From contig JADCRB010000067.1 of the NCBI GenBank assembly GCA_021464245.1, forward strand, positions 1,581,908 to 1,645,907: a DNA stretch of 64,000 nt, in the 5' to 3' direction. The translations under genes were made by a program, and so were the position numbers. Each line of letters opens with the position of its first letter. The stretch's first letter is position 1. Source of the DNA: Carallia brachiata. Lineage: Eukaryota > Streptophyta > Magnoliopsida > Malpighiales > Rhizophoraceae. This document shows, one piece after another, positions 24,301-37,264 of the stretch. The notes below the pieces were generated by a model that saw nothing but the letters and a program-made list of their open reading frames with translations, ran no database searches and was not told the origin of the DNA.

Positions 24301-27195
24301 ATTTATTTTTTTATTTATTTTGAATTTCATCGTCTAATAATTTGTATTATTTTAATACTACTTAAAAGATGTTACTAAATATTTTTTATATAATAATAAT
24401 AATAATAATGATGATGATAATAATGAATGATAAAAACTGTAACCATTAATGTATTTGCATCTTACAATTGACCCATATTATTCAAGAATTTATATTCACT
24501 TCGTTTACATCTTGCGTTACGGATTCGTCCTAGCAGAAATTTATGTTCGAAGAATATAATAAGGAAAACTTTTGTTGAATATAAAATTGATGAATATAAT
24601 CTAATATAACAAAGAAAATAATTAAGTTAATGTTACAATAATATACGAAAAAAAGTTAAACAAATTAAAAAACTCAATTAAAAAAATCTATTGGTTCTGG
24701 GAGTAGAATCATGAGTCTGCAAATCTGTGCTCGTATCCCTAAAAACAAGATCCGACGGCTCAAAGCACTCTGTAGTCAGCCTTTGAAATGCTATCTGACG
24801 CTCACATCCTGGTTAATGCCCGAACGAACGCGTCCTTCTTGTATAGGTTTGTTTTTTTAATTTATTTTATTGACACACAAAATAATTAATAATTAATTTA
24901 TTAGATATTAGTAAAAAAAGAAGAAACTCAATTAAAAATATTGAAGAGAATATACTGCACTCTGAAATATAAAATTCCTCAAAATTTTACTTAAAAATGA
25001 CATAAAAAATATTAATAAAAATTAAATTCTTACTAATTCTGTGACCTCAAAAGTCACTAGCCACTCAATCAATCGAGTGGTTGTCTCTCCTGGTATAGTT
25101 AACAAGCCCATTTTCGTGTTGCTATGCAGTAGGCTGATAGAGTTTTAAGCGAAGTCCATTGACTATAAATAGCGATGCTCGTTGTTTCCTTCTTGTTTCT
25201 TCATACAAAAGTATAAAGAGAAATGTAGGGAAAAGAGAAATGTGGGCAAGAGAAAATTTGAAATTGATAAGAATTTTACATTCTCCCTTTAATTGAGAAA
25301 ACATACTAAAAATTTCCTATTAAAAAAATAGTAGAAAGTAAGAATAAAAACAATATGTATAAAAATATCATTTTTATCTTATGTAATAAAAAGACTCTAT
25401 GTATACAATAAGAGCAATAGTGTCATTTAATAAAAATAGTGTGATTTTACTTTAAAAATTGAGAGAATAAATTTGGTAGGTCAAGAAAAAAAATTAGTAT
25501 TCTTGGCTCTCAAAAATATGTTCTAAACACAATAATTAAACCTTTTCTCTTTATCTCCCTTTCCCTCTCTCAATGTTCTGATCTTTCAAATATAATGTTA
25601 GGAGATATCCTAGTGATTAATATTTAAACTTTTATTATAGAGGTATTACATTCTAATTTTTAGAAAGATGTATAATGTTTATGAGAAAAAGAAAAGTTAT
25701 TCTGATGGTGTAACTTACAACGCAACAACCTTTTAATTGACGAAGAAAGGAGCAAAGCTCTTCCCAATAAGGAGAGGCTAAACTTGTATAAAAGTATAGT
25801 TATATTTATCAAAACTCCCTCGCACCATTCTTTAATTTTTGCTTAGACTTCAAGCTTAGTAAAGTCATCCACATTTGTACTACTTCTTATGCAAGTAAAG
25901 AATTTCAATAAAAAATAATGTTACTCTGCCTAAAACCTCAAATGTAATATCCGGTCCCCCATCTTTGTCGCTAATTATACGAAAAGTGGCAGGGGCAGAT
26001 TTATTAGGTAGTTGTTTGTGTTTATTACTTTTCTAGTTTTAAAGAAAAATGAATTGTGTCCAATGCATGAACATAACAGGAAATCTGGGTTCTCATCCAC
26101 ATTGAAATTTGAATGAACCCACTTAATCATACCTTTCTATTATTGGTTTGCATGCTTCATTTGTGTAATATTTTATCATCTAAAATCAATTATGAACACT
26201 TACAGCTTTGTTATTTAAATCTATTGTGCAATTAGTGCAGAATAAGAAGTTCTGTGTTTTTTATTTTTATTTTTTTTGTTGAATGGCAACACTTTTATTT
26301 AGTGATGTTCACATAATGCTCACCTAGCAACTGAGTGGAGAACAAGAGATTAACATTAGCAACTCTAATGCACACAAGTATTATTGGGTTTTAAAAGTCC
26401 TTAAAACTTTGTGAAATTCTAGACAATTTTTCTAAATTGTGGAAGGTACTGTGATTGAGTTTCATTATTAGACAGTGATAAGTTATCTTAATTAAAATAA
26501 AAATTCCTCAAAGATTGCAAGTTCTACATACTAAAATTAGATAATCTATTTGAATTTTAAATAAACTCGTAAAAAGATTGTGATTGAAATAAAATAAATA
26601 AATAAATCCTTCCTAGCTTAGAAATTACTAAAAAAATAATTAGTTTCAATGAAGAGAAACTTACAAATCACCTCTGTGAACCCATTAACTTCAGAGTTCA
26701 GAGGAAGCCACAAAGACTGTGCTAACAATTGCTTGCGGTCAGCAACGTTCCTTCAGTTCGCCAGTACGTCGTAAAGCAAGCAAGCAGGCAATGACTGGTA
26801 TATATGCATCAAATATCTATGAAAATGCCAAACACAAAACTTAATTCAATATATATAAACAGCATCTGCTGTGAAATTTGAAATTTGAAATAAATATAAA
26901 GGAAAGGAAAAAGGAAAGGCAATGAATATTGAACTGCCATTCCTTATGTCTACTTATGGGATCCCGTAGACATCGGGCTATTACGTATTGGGTCGTTCTG
27001 AAACTGCGAAATCTTCAAATGATTTTAAAAAAAAATCAAATTAATCAATGGAAATGCAAGCATCTTCTTGCATTAAAAAAATTCAAATTAAAAAAAAAAG
27101 AGTTTGTTTTTCATAGGGAAATCAATAAAAAAACCGTTAAGAAAAAATTGTTGAAAAAAGAAGAAATGGTAAGACATTATAATAAAGGTTAATAT
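21397..27195. other. Long AT-rich intergenic region
   Basis: The first 430 bp are probably the SUVH leader and promoter, with an A-run at 21,588-21,605. Beyond that I see no coding region. The DNA is dominated by short A/T blocks; copies of dispersed AT-rich repeats occur at about 23,340-23,450, 24,037-24,161 (copy B) and 24,270-24,370, and a TAA/TGA triplet run at 24,400-24,435. The ORF at 26,929-27,192 (87 codons, lysine-rich) sits in A-rich DNA and has no recognisable domain. Confidence 0.5.
24037..24161. repeat. Dispersed AT-rich repeat, copy B
   Basis: It shares the block order of copy A (14,367), including AATTTTTACGTACCTATTACA, but is more diverged at its right end. Confidence 0.45.
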
Positions 27196-27510
27196 GTAAA
27201 AATATCATCACTTTATCTAAAATAATAAATATAACACTAATTTTAAAAAATAACAAATTTAACATTAATTTTACCTACAGTAATAAATCTAACAGGTAAT
27301 AATTTTGTATAAATAAAATCTGTCAGTTTCGATAACATAATAATTATACAAGTTAGTATCACATCATCGAAATAAATAAATTCTGTTTAAAAAATTTCAC
27401 AACGTATTATATTTATTATTTTATACAAAGTTAACGTTAGATTTATTACTTTTTAAATGTTATGCTAAATTTATTATTTTAAATAAAATTAATAATAATT
27501 TTATATATTA
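27196..27510. mobile_element. MITE-like element with long terminal inverted repeats
   Basis: The left part (27,199-27,293) contains TAAAATAATAAATATAACA and TACAGTAATAAATCTAAC; the right part (27,432-27,510) is its approximate reverse complement (GTTAGATTTATTACTTTTT ... AAATTTATTATTTTAAATAA). Arms of about 80-95 bp enclose a centre of about 140 bp. No transposase is present. Confidence 0.55.
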
Positions 27511-27897
27511 GCGCTCATAATAAACATATATTACAAACAAGAAGAAAAGCCCTCTAACCCTTGAACCTCCCCCTCTCTCTCTCTCTCTCGCTGGTCCTGC
27601 CAATGTTTTGTGCCAGCTAAAAATGAATGTGCGATCGAAATAAATAAATCATATTCAAAAATTTTCACAATATGTTATATTTATTATTTTATACAAAATT
27701 AACGTTAGATTTATTATTTTTTAAAATTTATATTAAATTTATTATTTTAAATAAAATTAATAATAATTTTATATATTAGCGCTCATAATAAACATATATT
27801 ACAAACAAGAAGAAAAGCCCACTAACCCTTGAACCTCCCCCTCTCTCTCGCTGGTCCTGCCAATGTTTTGTGCCAGCCAAAAATGAATGTGCGATCG
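27368..27897. repeat. Imperfect tandem duplication, units of about 268 and 262 bp
   Basis: Unit 1 (27,368-27,635) and unit 2 (27,636-27,897) both run from CGAAATAAATAAAT to AAAATGAATGTGCGATCG and both contain TATATTAGCGCTCATAATAA, a CT-repeat and CTGGTCCTGCCAATGTTTTG. They differ in scattered substitutions and in CT-repeat length, so this is an old duplication and not a simple assembly echo. Each unit carries one copy of the right arm of the adjoining MITE. Confidence 0.9.
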
Positions 27898-29217
27898 TGC
27901 CCTCAAATAGCGGTGTTAGTGCCCCTCAATTTAGGAAAAATTACTAGCTAAACTTAATTAATTATTTATTGGACATATTACTCTTTAAATATTTTTTTCT
28001 AGGAACTTAAGGTTAGTTATAGTAATTATTTTCGACTGTAAGATTGCAATACGTTTTTTCAATGAACGTAACTAATTTTTGAGTGTAGCAAATTGTAATG
28101 ATTTTAAAAAAAATTAGAACAAGATTACATGACTATATTTAAACGGTAACAAATAATAATACAGTTATATCTAACGACATCTGATAATTTTTTTTCATGA
28201 AATCAATTATCTAAACTTATATCACTTTGTCACTAAAGTTTTTCCTAAAATATTATTCACCCACCACATCCAAGCCAATAAGTACTTCGTTGATTTAAAT
28301 AGAGTGCCCCGTTAAAAATTTTCAAATTATGGAATTAAGAACAATAAAAAATCTGCTCACACAAAGATGCACACTTTTCTTTTGCCTCTTGTAATTAAAA
28401 AAGAAAAAATGCACACTTTTCTTTGGAAAAGAGTCCACCAACGAGAATCCACGTTCAAAGTGGTTAAATGTTGCAACTGAAAATTAAGCTAAAAAAAATC
28501 AAACCGTAAATGCTACGTTTATGGCATTAATTATGAGTGCACATTGCACACAGAGAAAATTTTTTAATTACTTTGTTTTATTTTAGGACTTACGTTGTTG
28601 AATGTAGTAGTCAATTATTGCTCCAATCTGTTTTAGGATTGTAAAGTAAAATGGTTGGGCATATAATAGAAGAGGAGGATCAAAATTGAGCAAAGTTTGA
28701 AAGTGAATTTTCATTTCTTGTACCAAGAAGTAGAAAAAGAGCAAATCTTTACACCTCAATTGTAATAAGAGGAGACGGTGCAATACAAGTTTTTGGATAA
28801 AAGTAGTACTACCACATGTTAATAGAAAATAAAGAATATGGGTTAGCATTAATAAATGTAGTAACATTCTAATCTGATTTTAAATCTCCATCCAATTATT
28901 TTAAAAAAATATTTGGTGAGATTTTTAAATATAATCAAAGTGATATGAACTTTTTTTAAATTTAATTATTTAACACTTTATATTATTTTAATCTCAATTT
29001 AATCCTTCTTACCAGAACAATCCCACTGCTAAATATTTTCTAACCTATAATTGAATCTGACAACTGGAGTTAGTACCATCCCAAGTTTTATCCCTTTCCT
29101 TAATAAAGGATCATCATGTACAACGCGGAGTCAAACCGATTGCTCTTTCAAATTTGAACACTTCCTTAATTGTTATTAATTACAGCCATAAGCCACGATC
29201 AAACCCAAGGTTTTTCC

Positions 29218-29373
29218 TTTTTTTTTTTTTTTTTTGATATAAATAAAGGGCAAAGACCCAACTAAGCTACTATAGCACGTCGGAGGAAGACACCCCACAT
29301 ATCTTCCACCAAGTGGGAACCAACTCCGGAGGGGGGAGGGGAGTTTTTTCTTTTTCTTGTCAAAGGATCGCCA
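29218..29373 (-). mobile_element. 3' end fragment of a non-LTR retroelement (LINE or SINE)
   Basis: Read on the minus strand, about 135 bp end in TTGGGTCTTTGCCCTTTATT, then TATATC and an 18-base A tail (T run at 29,218-29,235). The same arrangement, GGGTCTTGTCC...TATTGAC plus A tail, occurs at 42,274-42,480. A 5'-truncated copy with an A tail is the usual form of such insertions. Confidence 0.5.
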
Positions 29374-32300
29374 TATGTACAGCGTGGGGATAAGTAAATT
29401 GGGATCTTACTGTAAAAGTACATAATGATAGTTATTGATAGAGACAAAAAAGGAGACTCAGATAGCTTTCAATTCCGTAACAAAATTTATGTTATACACG
29501 TGAGGGTACAGTGATTATGAGTAATGTAAATTATTTTATGGTAAAAAAATTATTAAAATTTTTAAAAAATAAATTATTTAATAATATTAAATTAATTATA
29601 TACTTTAATAATTATATATACATAATCCTACTTAAAAGGGATTTCTGACTCCGGGTCAGACAAATTTGAATACTGCCTTAGTTGTTATTAAATTACAGCC
29701 GTAAACACCAACAACCACGATATTACCGGAAGTGGTTTTTGGTTTTGTATCTGTTAAAAGTCACTTAGAAACGAGTAGATGGGGACATCAAAGACGCGAA
29801 CTCACTCATCATGTAAACATCAAAAAAATAAAATAATAAAATAAAAGAACTTGTCTTCTCTTTGTATCAACTCAGTTAGGTGGTCACACATGGTAAAGTT
29901 GGAAGATGTTTACTTGATTAGTAACACGTGATGTACAAAGAAGATGGTTGATATCTTTTATAACCCTATTTTTGTTGTACCTAAACAAAAGGCCTTATGA
30001 TACTACTTAAGATAGCAGTCTGATAATTATTTGACGTATTTTCTCTTGTCATGACTCAGATTTAATTTTCAGCACTAGAAAAATTTGCTCGTTCTAATTA
30101 TTTAAATTATATTAGAGTACAGTTTCCGATTTAAAACTCGTTAATATTGTAGTCGAATGTGGAAAAGACCCATTAAATCTAACAGTGCTCATGTGGTGTG
30201 TCTATCCCTTGGGAGTGGTTAAATGAGACTTAAATAAATTGAGGTTACTTTATTTTTGACCTACAAATCTAATAATCGTTATGTTCATGATAAATTTTTT
30301 TTAAAAGAAAAAAAAAACACAAGGCCGCATTTGTCGCGACAATAACTTATGATTGAAAGATGGATCAAGAATTTCTTGCATTCTTGGCTCAAAAAAAAAC
30401 AAGAATTTCTTGCATTCTTATCTTGAAGTTTTGCTGTATATTGGTCGAGCATTTGGCTTTCAGAAGGTAATAAAGAGTAAGAGCAAAAGAGAAAGAAAGA
30501 AGAAAAACAAAATCTAAATAGTTGCGACTTTCACGAGTTAGCTCTCTCTTAAAAGCCTTCATAAATTAGCTCTATCTCTCTATACTTTTGAGTTTTTATT
30601 TTTTTGAGCCAACTCTATACTTTGAGTTTGGGCATGTATATTTGTAATCAATTCTTATATCTAAATTAGTATTCAAGGATATTCTCTTCATTTGTTACCA
30701 ATATGGGTCATCTGAATTAAAAATCTTAGTATTCATTTTTATTTATAATTTGTAGCTGCATCTCCTGTGCCTAACAATTCAAAGCCATGAAATTCATGCG
30801 TTCTGACACATAAGAAAATATTTACGTATTTTTAGTTTTTTTGATGCATAATAGTAATTAATGATAAAATTCACTTTATATTTACACTAGGTATGTGGAT
30901 TCATCTATTTATAATATTGATGGTTAAACTATTAAATAGACACGAATTAATTAAGACATAGTATACGAAACTCATACATTACACAGTTCATATTTTTAGT
31001 CTTTAACGTATATTGCAATTAATGATAAAAATTGAAATTGATGACAAAGCAATACCGGTCTGCCATAATTGTAAATTTCCTTTTTAGTCATTGATGATAA
31101 CGTACATTTTTAGTCATTACACAATTGCATATTTTCAGTCATTAAATTTTTTTTATTTAATAATATTTAAAAAATAAATAATTATTTTTATAATTATAAA
31201 TTTTAAAATATTTTATGACATAATTTTTATTATATATATATATCATTACTTTATTATTTTTTATTAAATTTTCTCGACATCATCAGAAACTAATTAGTGC
31301 TAAGTTGAGTCAATCCAAGTCAATATACGGTAACTAATTAGCGTCGATTGAACCTTTTTCAAACCGCACGATTGAACAAAGGAATGCCAAACCACTTCGG
31401 TCGTGAAGGAGAAAAACAAAACAAATCCACCAAAAAAAAAAAAAATGAATGATAGAGAAAATCATGTCATAACCATAATATATGGGGTCACTTGGTCAAT
31501 ATATCAAATATTGTAAAAAAGAGGGAAAGCTAAATAAGACAAAAGGGACACTAAATAAATTTTTAAAAAAATCCTAATTCTTTGCGACAGCTTGTAATGT
31601 TGGATACTAGTGCGCAGTCTCTTTTCGAGTTAGGGCTTTGTTGCAGTGACAGGAGGCCATCGAACAAGAAATTGATGAATTTTTGTTATACATTAATTTT
31701 AATTATAAATTGTATTATATATATATTTTTTATAAAATAATTATAGATTTACATTACTTTTTTGATCTCTCATTCTCAATCTCTGTGTTGGTAATCCCTC
31801 TCTTTCATCAGTTTAACCATCAATTTAAATACAAAAATAATGAGACAAGAAAAAAACGTATTGTTATTATTTTTTTTTTGGCAACAATATGCTTAATATT
31901 TATAACAAAAAATTAAAATAATTTTATCTTTTTTTATTATAATATTAAATATTATATTATAAAATTAAAAATAATTAATTATAATACATCAATCTACGTC
32001 TCCCTTTCTTACCGTCTCCATACTTTGTCCGTTTACTAGGCTTTACTGTATTTACGTGGCAGCTTACTCGAGTACGTGAGGATTTATTGTCAATTAAGGC
32101 GTTGCCAGAATTTTTTTTAAAAAAGTATGAATTAATGTGCATTTAATTGATTTTGACATATCAGTATGAGTGTACGCTCGTCCAAGCCAATCGTCCTTAC
32201 TCCTTAAGTTACTTATGACACGCCATGATTTCCTTTTATCAAAAACTGATCACAAATAAAAATTAATTTCATTATTCACACTATGTACGGATGTATATTA

Positions 32301-32631
32301 AATAATTTATCAAAAAAATAAATAATTTGTTAGTGTATAATTATTTTTGCTACTTTCTAACTTTTTTAATTAAAAAATTAAATTAATTTAATTTAATGTC
32401 AAATATAAATGAAAATAAAAAAACTAAATAAAACTCTCTGTCGACAATGTTAAACTTTTTAAAATTTTTAAATTACAAAATTTTAAGTTTTTAACTTAGT
32501 AGTACTACAAAGGATCCACACACACGTAACTAAAAGGACCAAACTGCACGATACACAATTGGGGATGAACGGAAGCCGACACTGGTATGTTTAAAAAAAA
32601 AAGGTCTAACGATATAATAATAAATATGTAA

Positions 32632-32775
32632 AAAATATATAATTAATTTAACGATATTTAATAATTTATTAATTTTTTAAAAAAATTTAATATACATTTT
32701 ATAATAACAATCTAAATTTTTATATATCCATTACATTTTTACTTATATACACCCACTTATCTTTTTCCTTTAAAA
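32632..32775. repeat. Dispersed AT-rich repeat, copy C
   Basis: It runs from ATAATTAATTTAACGATATT to TACACCCACTTATCTTTTTC and is the closest relative of copy A at 14,367, including the shared right end (CACGCTTACTTATC against CACCCACTTATC). Confidence 0.55.
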
Positions 32776-34986
32776 AAAAGAGATGTTTACTCCAATGTAC
32801 ACGTGCCAAGGCCAACTCTTTACCGTCGATCGTTGTTTCGTTTGTTAAATACTAATGTGATCCTTTCACTCGCTAAGAAGAAGCCCACCGCTGTCGTATT
32901 TACATATCAACTAAAATATACGTCTGGAATTTTGCCGTCTTAATTAATATTTTAATTAAAATTAAAATTAATAATTTTAAAATAAGATTATTTGAAATAT
33001 AAAAATAACAACTGTTAATTTTTATTTAAAAAATTATCAATTTTATTTTAAATTTATTAATCTTAATTTCAATCAAAATACCAATTAAAATACCAAAATG
33101 CAATACATTAATATCTTCTCTTTACATATTTGAAATGTACGAGTTTTGGAATTTATAGCACAAAAAGAAGGCATACAACTTCGTTAATGCCAGGACGATC
33201 TTTGTCAATTCATTCGATAATTTGGGGCCTCATAGAAGGTGGTTTTTATGTGCATTTTCCCCTACAAACATCACCTATTGTTATTCTTTCCTTCGTAGAA
33301 AAAGAGGCAATTTTGACCATATTGGAGTACTGTCAAGAAAAATGGTTAAAGATCAAGTAATGGAGAGACACAATTGCTACATCAATTTTCATTTTGTTTG
33401 AACTGGTAAGTTACTTCACTTGTTTTCTTTAATAAATAAAAAAATTTTAACGCAATAGTTAGTGGAAAGAGGACACATGAGCTTACTTAGAGAACCAATT
33501 AAGCCATCAATTATAAAGAAGAAAAAGAAGAAGAATAAGGGAAGAAAAGAAAGATAAAAGAACAGTGATGTAATACATGAATGGTTAATTGCACCAAAAG
33601 AAAATACATGAATCGAAAAAATAATACGAAGAAGATGGCAGGACCAAAACAGGGACAAAAGAATGTCAATAATATAATTGTAAAAAATATTTCTCTAACG
33701 ATGTTAATTTTTTTACAACAAAAATAACATGATAATTTTTAAAGAAATCACTCTCAAGTGCTGCAAAGTCATTCAGCTTACAAGAGAAAGCATACGACGG
33801 AGAATCTACTTTTCGAAGATTATTAGATCAAAAACATATTAGTATCTCCCATTTTAGATCCTTCACACGCTGGAGGGAAATACACTCCCAAATGTTGTAG
33901 GAATTGAAAAGCTATTGAACTGCAGAGTGAGCGACAATGACCTAAGAAAACTATTGAACTGTTCTTCATTAGCTTATCAAGCACCTATTACGCCAAAACT
34001 TATAGCTTATCAAGGCAACATGCAGGCAAGTGAATTTGTTGAACGCTTGCACCGGCTCAACAGAATTTTGTTTTGAATCTTGTTTTTGGTTCCTTAATAT
34101 GCTTGGGATAACTGCCTTATTAATGTTGGTTTTGGTGTTTAATGTGCGCTGTAGCTAAGCAAATGGTTGCATCAGGGTGGCCCTTTAATTAACTTTGTCA
34201 TTCGTTAAGGATTCTTTAATGTGCTTGATGATCTTTGAGGCTGCATCTATTTTGCAGGTGCTTAGTATGGTTTTGGCTTTTATATGTAGGAAATTTTTTG
34301 ATGTGAACACCGTAGATAACACCGGAAAACTCAGCGCCTATAAAGAAACGCGAACCTCACGGATACACTGAAAGACCCACAAACGAGATTGAAATCACAA
34401 CCCAAGGAAAATTAAGTCAGGTTTGAAGGAACTTTGATATAACGTCTATAAGAAGACGCGATTCAAAAATATAAGAAAATTTAGTAGACGTCATGCCCTA
34501 GAAAATGAAAAAGGAGGGTGATAAGTCTGTAACGAGGAGACTGGTGAGGCTCACATCATTTTTGTTCTTGGATGTTACAGCTTGTATATATATATATATA
34601 TATATTCCGGGAATTTATAGTTTGCTTTCTATTAGTAAAATGCTTCCAAAAGTTATGCATCTTCGCTGATGTAACCTGCCTTCTAACCATTGAAATCCAA
34701 CGTTAGATCTTGGATATATTCAACAATTATGGCTGGGGATCAATTTCATGCTCTTACCATGTCATTGTTTGTCCTAGTAAGGAGATACCAACTTTAGCTC
34801 CAGCTAAAGGACAGGGCCCTGGCCTTCTGGCCTGCAACAATTCACCACAAAAAGGGAAAGAAATCAATTGAGGGAAAAAAAAAGGAATCTCTCATAGAAA
34901 ACGGAACATACACAATTGATTATTCTTGCGCTGACATGCAATTTAGTAAGCTAAGATGTTTTTTGTTAAGACTTTCTTGTTCATCA

Positions 34987-37264
34987 CTAATTTTCCTTGT
35001 TTCCAAGGATAACTCCCAACAGTTTATCCAAGTTATTGTACGAAGAACCCCCTGGCTTAGTGGCTGCTTCTGCCTTTGCCTTCCATTCCATGGCTTTGCT
35101 TTTCAGTTCTCTACCTTTCTCTCCCTCCATCAACTCTCTCACAAGACTCTCTACTTCATCTCTCTTAACATTACTATCAATCTCCATGCCAATGCCCCAC
35201 ACATTACAAGCAAACCAGCAATTAGTTTGTTGGTCTGCAAAAAAGGGCCAACAAAGCATTGGCACTCCGGCGGTCACACTTTCCAGAGTCGAATTCCAAC
35301 CCATGTGACTTAAAAACCCCCCAATTGATGGATGCTTTAGCACTTGTTCTTGTGGACACCACCCTGCTAGCATGCCTCTTTCCTTTGTTTCACAAACAAA
35401 TTCAGGTGGCAAACGTACCGAATCGCCAGCAACAAGATCAGGCCTTATGATCCATAAGAAGGGTATGTTGCTGTCTGCAAGCCCCCAAGCAAATTCAGTG
35501 AGTTGATCAGGCGTCATTGTGGTAATACTACCAAAATTTACATAGACCACAGACTTGGGTTCTTTAGAATCCAGCCATTCAATACATTCAGATTGTTCTT
35601 TCCACAAGCTTAAACCAAGATATTTTAACTTGTCGTCTGTAATCTGATCAACAAGTAAATGAAGAGGACCAAAAGCATAACGAGGAGGATAAAATGCGGA
35701 CAGTTCGTTTAAAACATCCTGTTCAAATGTGTCAAAGGTGTTGTCAATGGTGGCGATTGCTCTGGTGGCTCTGTCCAGTTCCTTGTGGAAATAATTGAGT
35801 AAAATTTCATTTGGTTCGGTGGCTACGAGGAAACTTGGCAGATACTTCAGTTGGATGCCCTTCATGCCTGGAATCCAGTCTATAGTAGTTTCCAGACTGC
35901 TTTTATCTGCCAATCACATTAAGTTAAAACAATTAAAAAAGAAAAACAGAGAGAGAGAGAGAGAGAGAGAACACCAGACATCCAAATTTGGTGGGTGATA
36001 ATCAATAAAATAAATCATCTCTTCCTATTACTCTGGAGGCAAAAGGGAAAGTGTAAGAGCTGTGAACTGATTCCGCAACCGAGTTCTGGCTTGTAGATCC
36101 AACTGTTGAGATCTACCAAGCATTAACTACGAAAAGGATTCCCAAAGTAAGTATTCAACATATCAAGCAAAGTGCAAAGTACCCAACTGACTTAATAGCT
36201 AAGAGAGCAAATGAAAGAGACATATTCATTTCATAAATATAAGAATCAAAATTTATTTTCAAAAATAGGTGTAGGAATTAGAATTGGTGTTCAAATGCCC
36301 AAGTATATGGCTTTGTGATGAGCAGATATTTGCAAGCGATAAGCTACAGCGTTGTTATAAGACCTCAGCAATAACTGAGTTGATTTGAGATAGTGACTTA
36401 TAACTGAAGAAATTAAGATTCAAAGTTCAGTCTTTCTCTCGATCTCTCTTCCTCCCATATGATATCTTCACTATCTCCCCTATAGATTACAAAAAAGCCG
36501 CAACGGTATTATGGTAGAGTTATTATCAGTACGGCTGCAGTTGGCAGAAGGCCAAGTTTTGTAGCTTGCCCTTGACATGATGTTTTGCTTCCATAATATT
36601 GCTAGACTTGGTTGGCAGGTTCCGAAATTTGGGTTTTCATTAATGAAAATTCCAAACTTTCAGGAAGAAAATGTGACAAAGATGATTAGCAATGTTGTAT
36701 CCATCGAGTTCAAATGTAGCTATGAATATTCTTCATACCTTTGATTGGTAGGAAACCACTCTCTACAAGAGTTTTGGACAGAGCGTACAAAAGAGTAGCA
36801 CAAGCGCTTGCCGTAGATAGCAACACGACAGGAATTCCAAGTTTTTCTGCGGCTTCAATGCTGAATGCCATGCCACGATCAGCAACAATACAGGTAACCG
36901 GAGGCAGCACTGTGGTGGACGACGCGTCGCTACTAAGCTTGTGAAGGAGATCAAGAAGTGGAGCTACACAGTTATCATTGCAGATGGAGAAAACGAGAGA
37001 AATGGGGTCTTGAGTTACATCGTTATTATCATCATCGGAAGGAGGCAAGCCATCAGGGATGGTCTCAAAGCGGAAGTCCGAGAAGCCTTGAAGGGCATGG
37101 AGGCCTATGGATTTGAGGAGACGTCTGTGGTTGTACTCAGTGTTGACAAAAGTGATATGAAAGCCTTTAAAGTGGAGGAGCTTAGCCAGCTTAAGCATTG
37201 GATTAATGTGGCCTTGAGCTGGGAAGGGGATGCACACAGCATGAGGTTTGTCAATCGCAGCCAT
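34987..37264 (-). CDS. UGT85-like UDP-glycosyltransferase
   Basis: Two exons, 37,264-36,739 and 35,906-34,987, are joined in phase across an 832 bp GT-AG intron at the position usual for UGT85 genes. The 481-residue product matches the family length. The N-terminal acceptor-binding half has PFPAQGHINP with the catalytic His19; the C-terminal half has the PSPG box for the UDP-sugar at roughly 355-400, starting GWCPQEQVLKHPSIGGFLSH and ending FFADQQTN. UGT85 enzymes glucosylate small molecules such as cyanohydrins, terpenols and phenolics in the cytosol; the substrate cannot be told here. In the PSPG box the usual HCGWNS reads HMGWNS (codon at 35,302-35,304), and the usual DGVMSF region reads DRGMAF. 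The box still has its closing Gln and Asp (DQ). Confidence 0.92.
35949..35970. repeat. (GA)11 microsatellite in the UGT intron
   Basis: A perfect GA run, 43 bp upstream of the exon 2 acceptor when read along the gene (minus strand). Confidence 0.9.

Larger units (their letters stand above)
27898..34935. other. Long AT-rich intergenic region
   Basis: No gene is recognised. Segments of about 55 bp around CAAATTTGAA...CCTTA(A/G)TTGTTATTA recur at 29,146-29,200 and 29,660-29,720, and AAAGGATC(A/G)(T/C)CAT.TGTACA(A/G)CG at 29,105 and 29,363. Dispersed AT repeats lie at 29,560-29,640 and 32,632-32,775. A TA dinucleotide run is at 34,585-34,606. ORFs at 28,583-28,867 minus, 31,683-31,916 plus, 33,130-33,360 plus and 33,416-33,658 minus look like chance frames in biased sequence. 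Confidence 0.5.

Noticed and set aside
25059..25080. Hairpin CCACTC...GAGTGG
   Set aside because: A short isolated stem with no adjoining features; expected by chance in a window this size.
26929..27192. Lysine-rich ORF of 87 codons
   Set aside because: It lies in A-rich DNA, has no known domain and no splice or promoter context; the Lys content follows from A runs.
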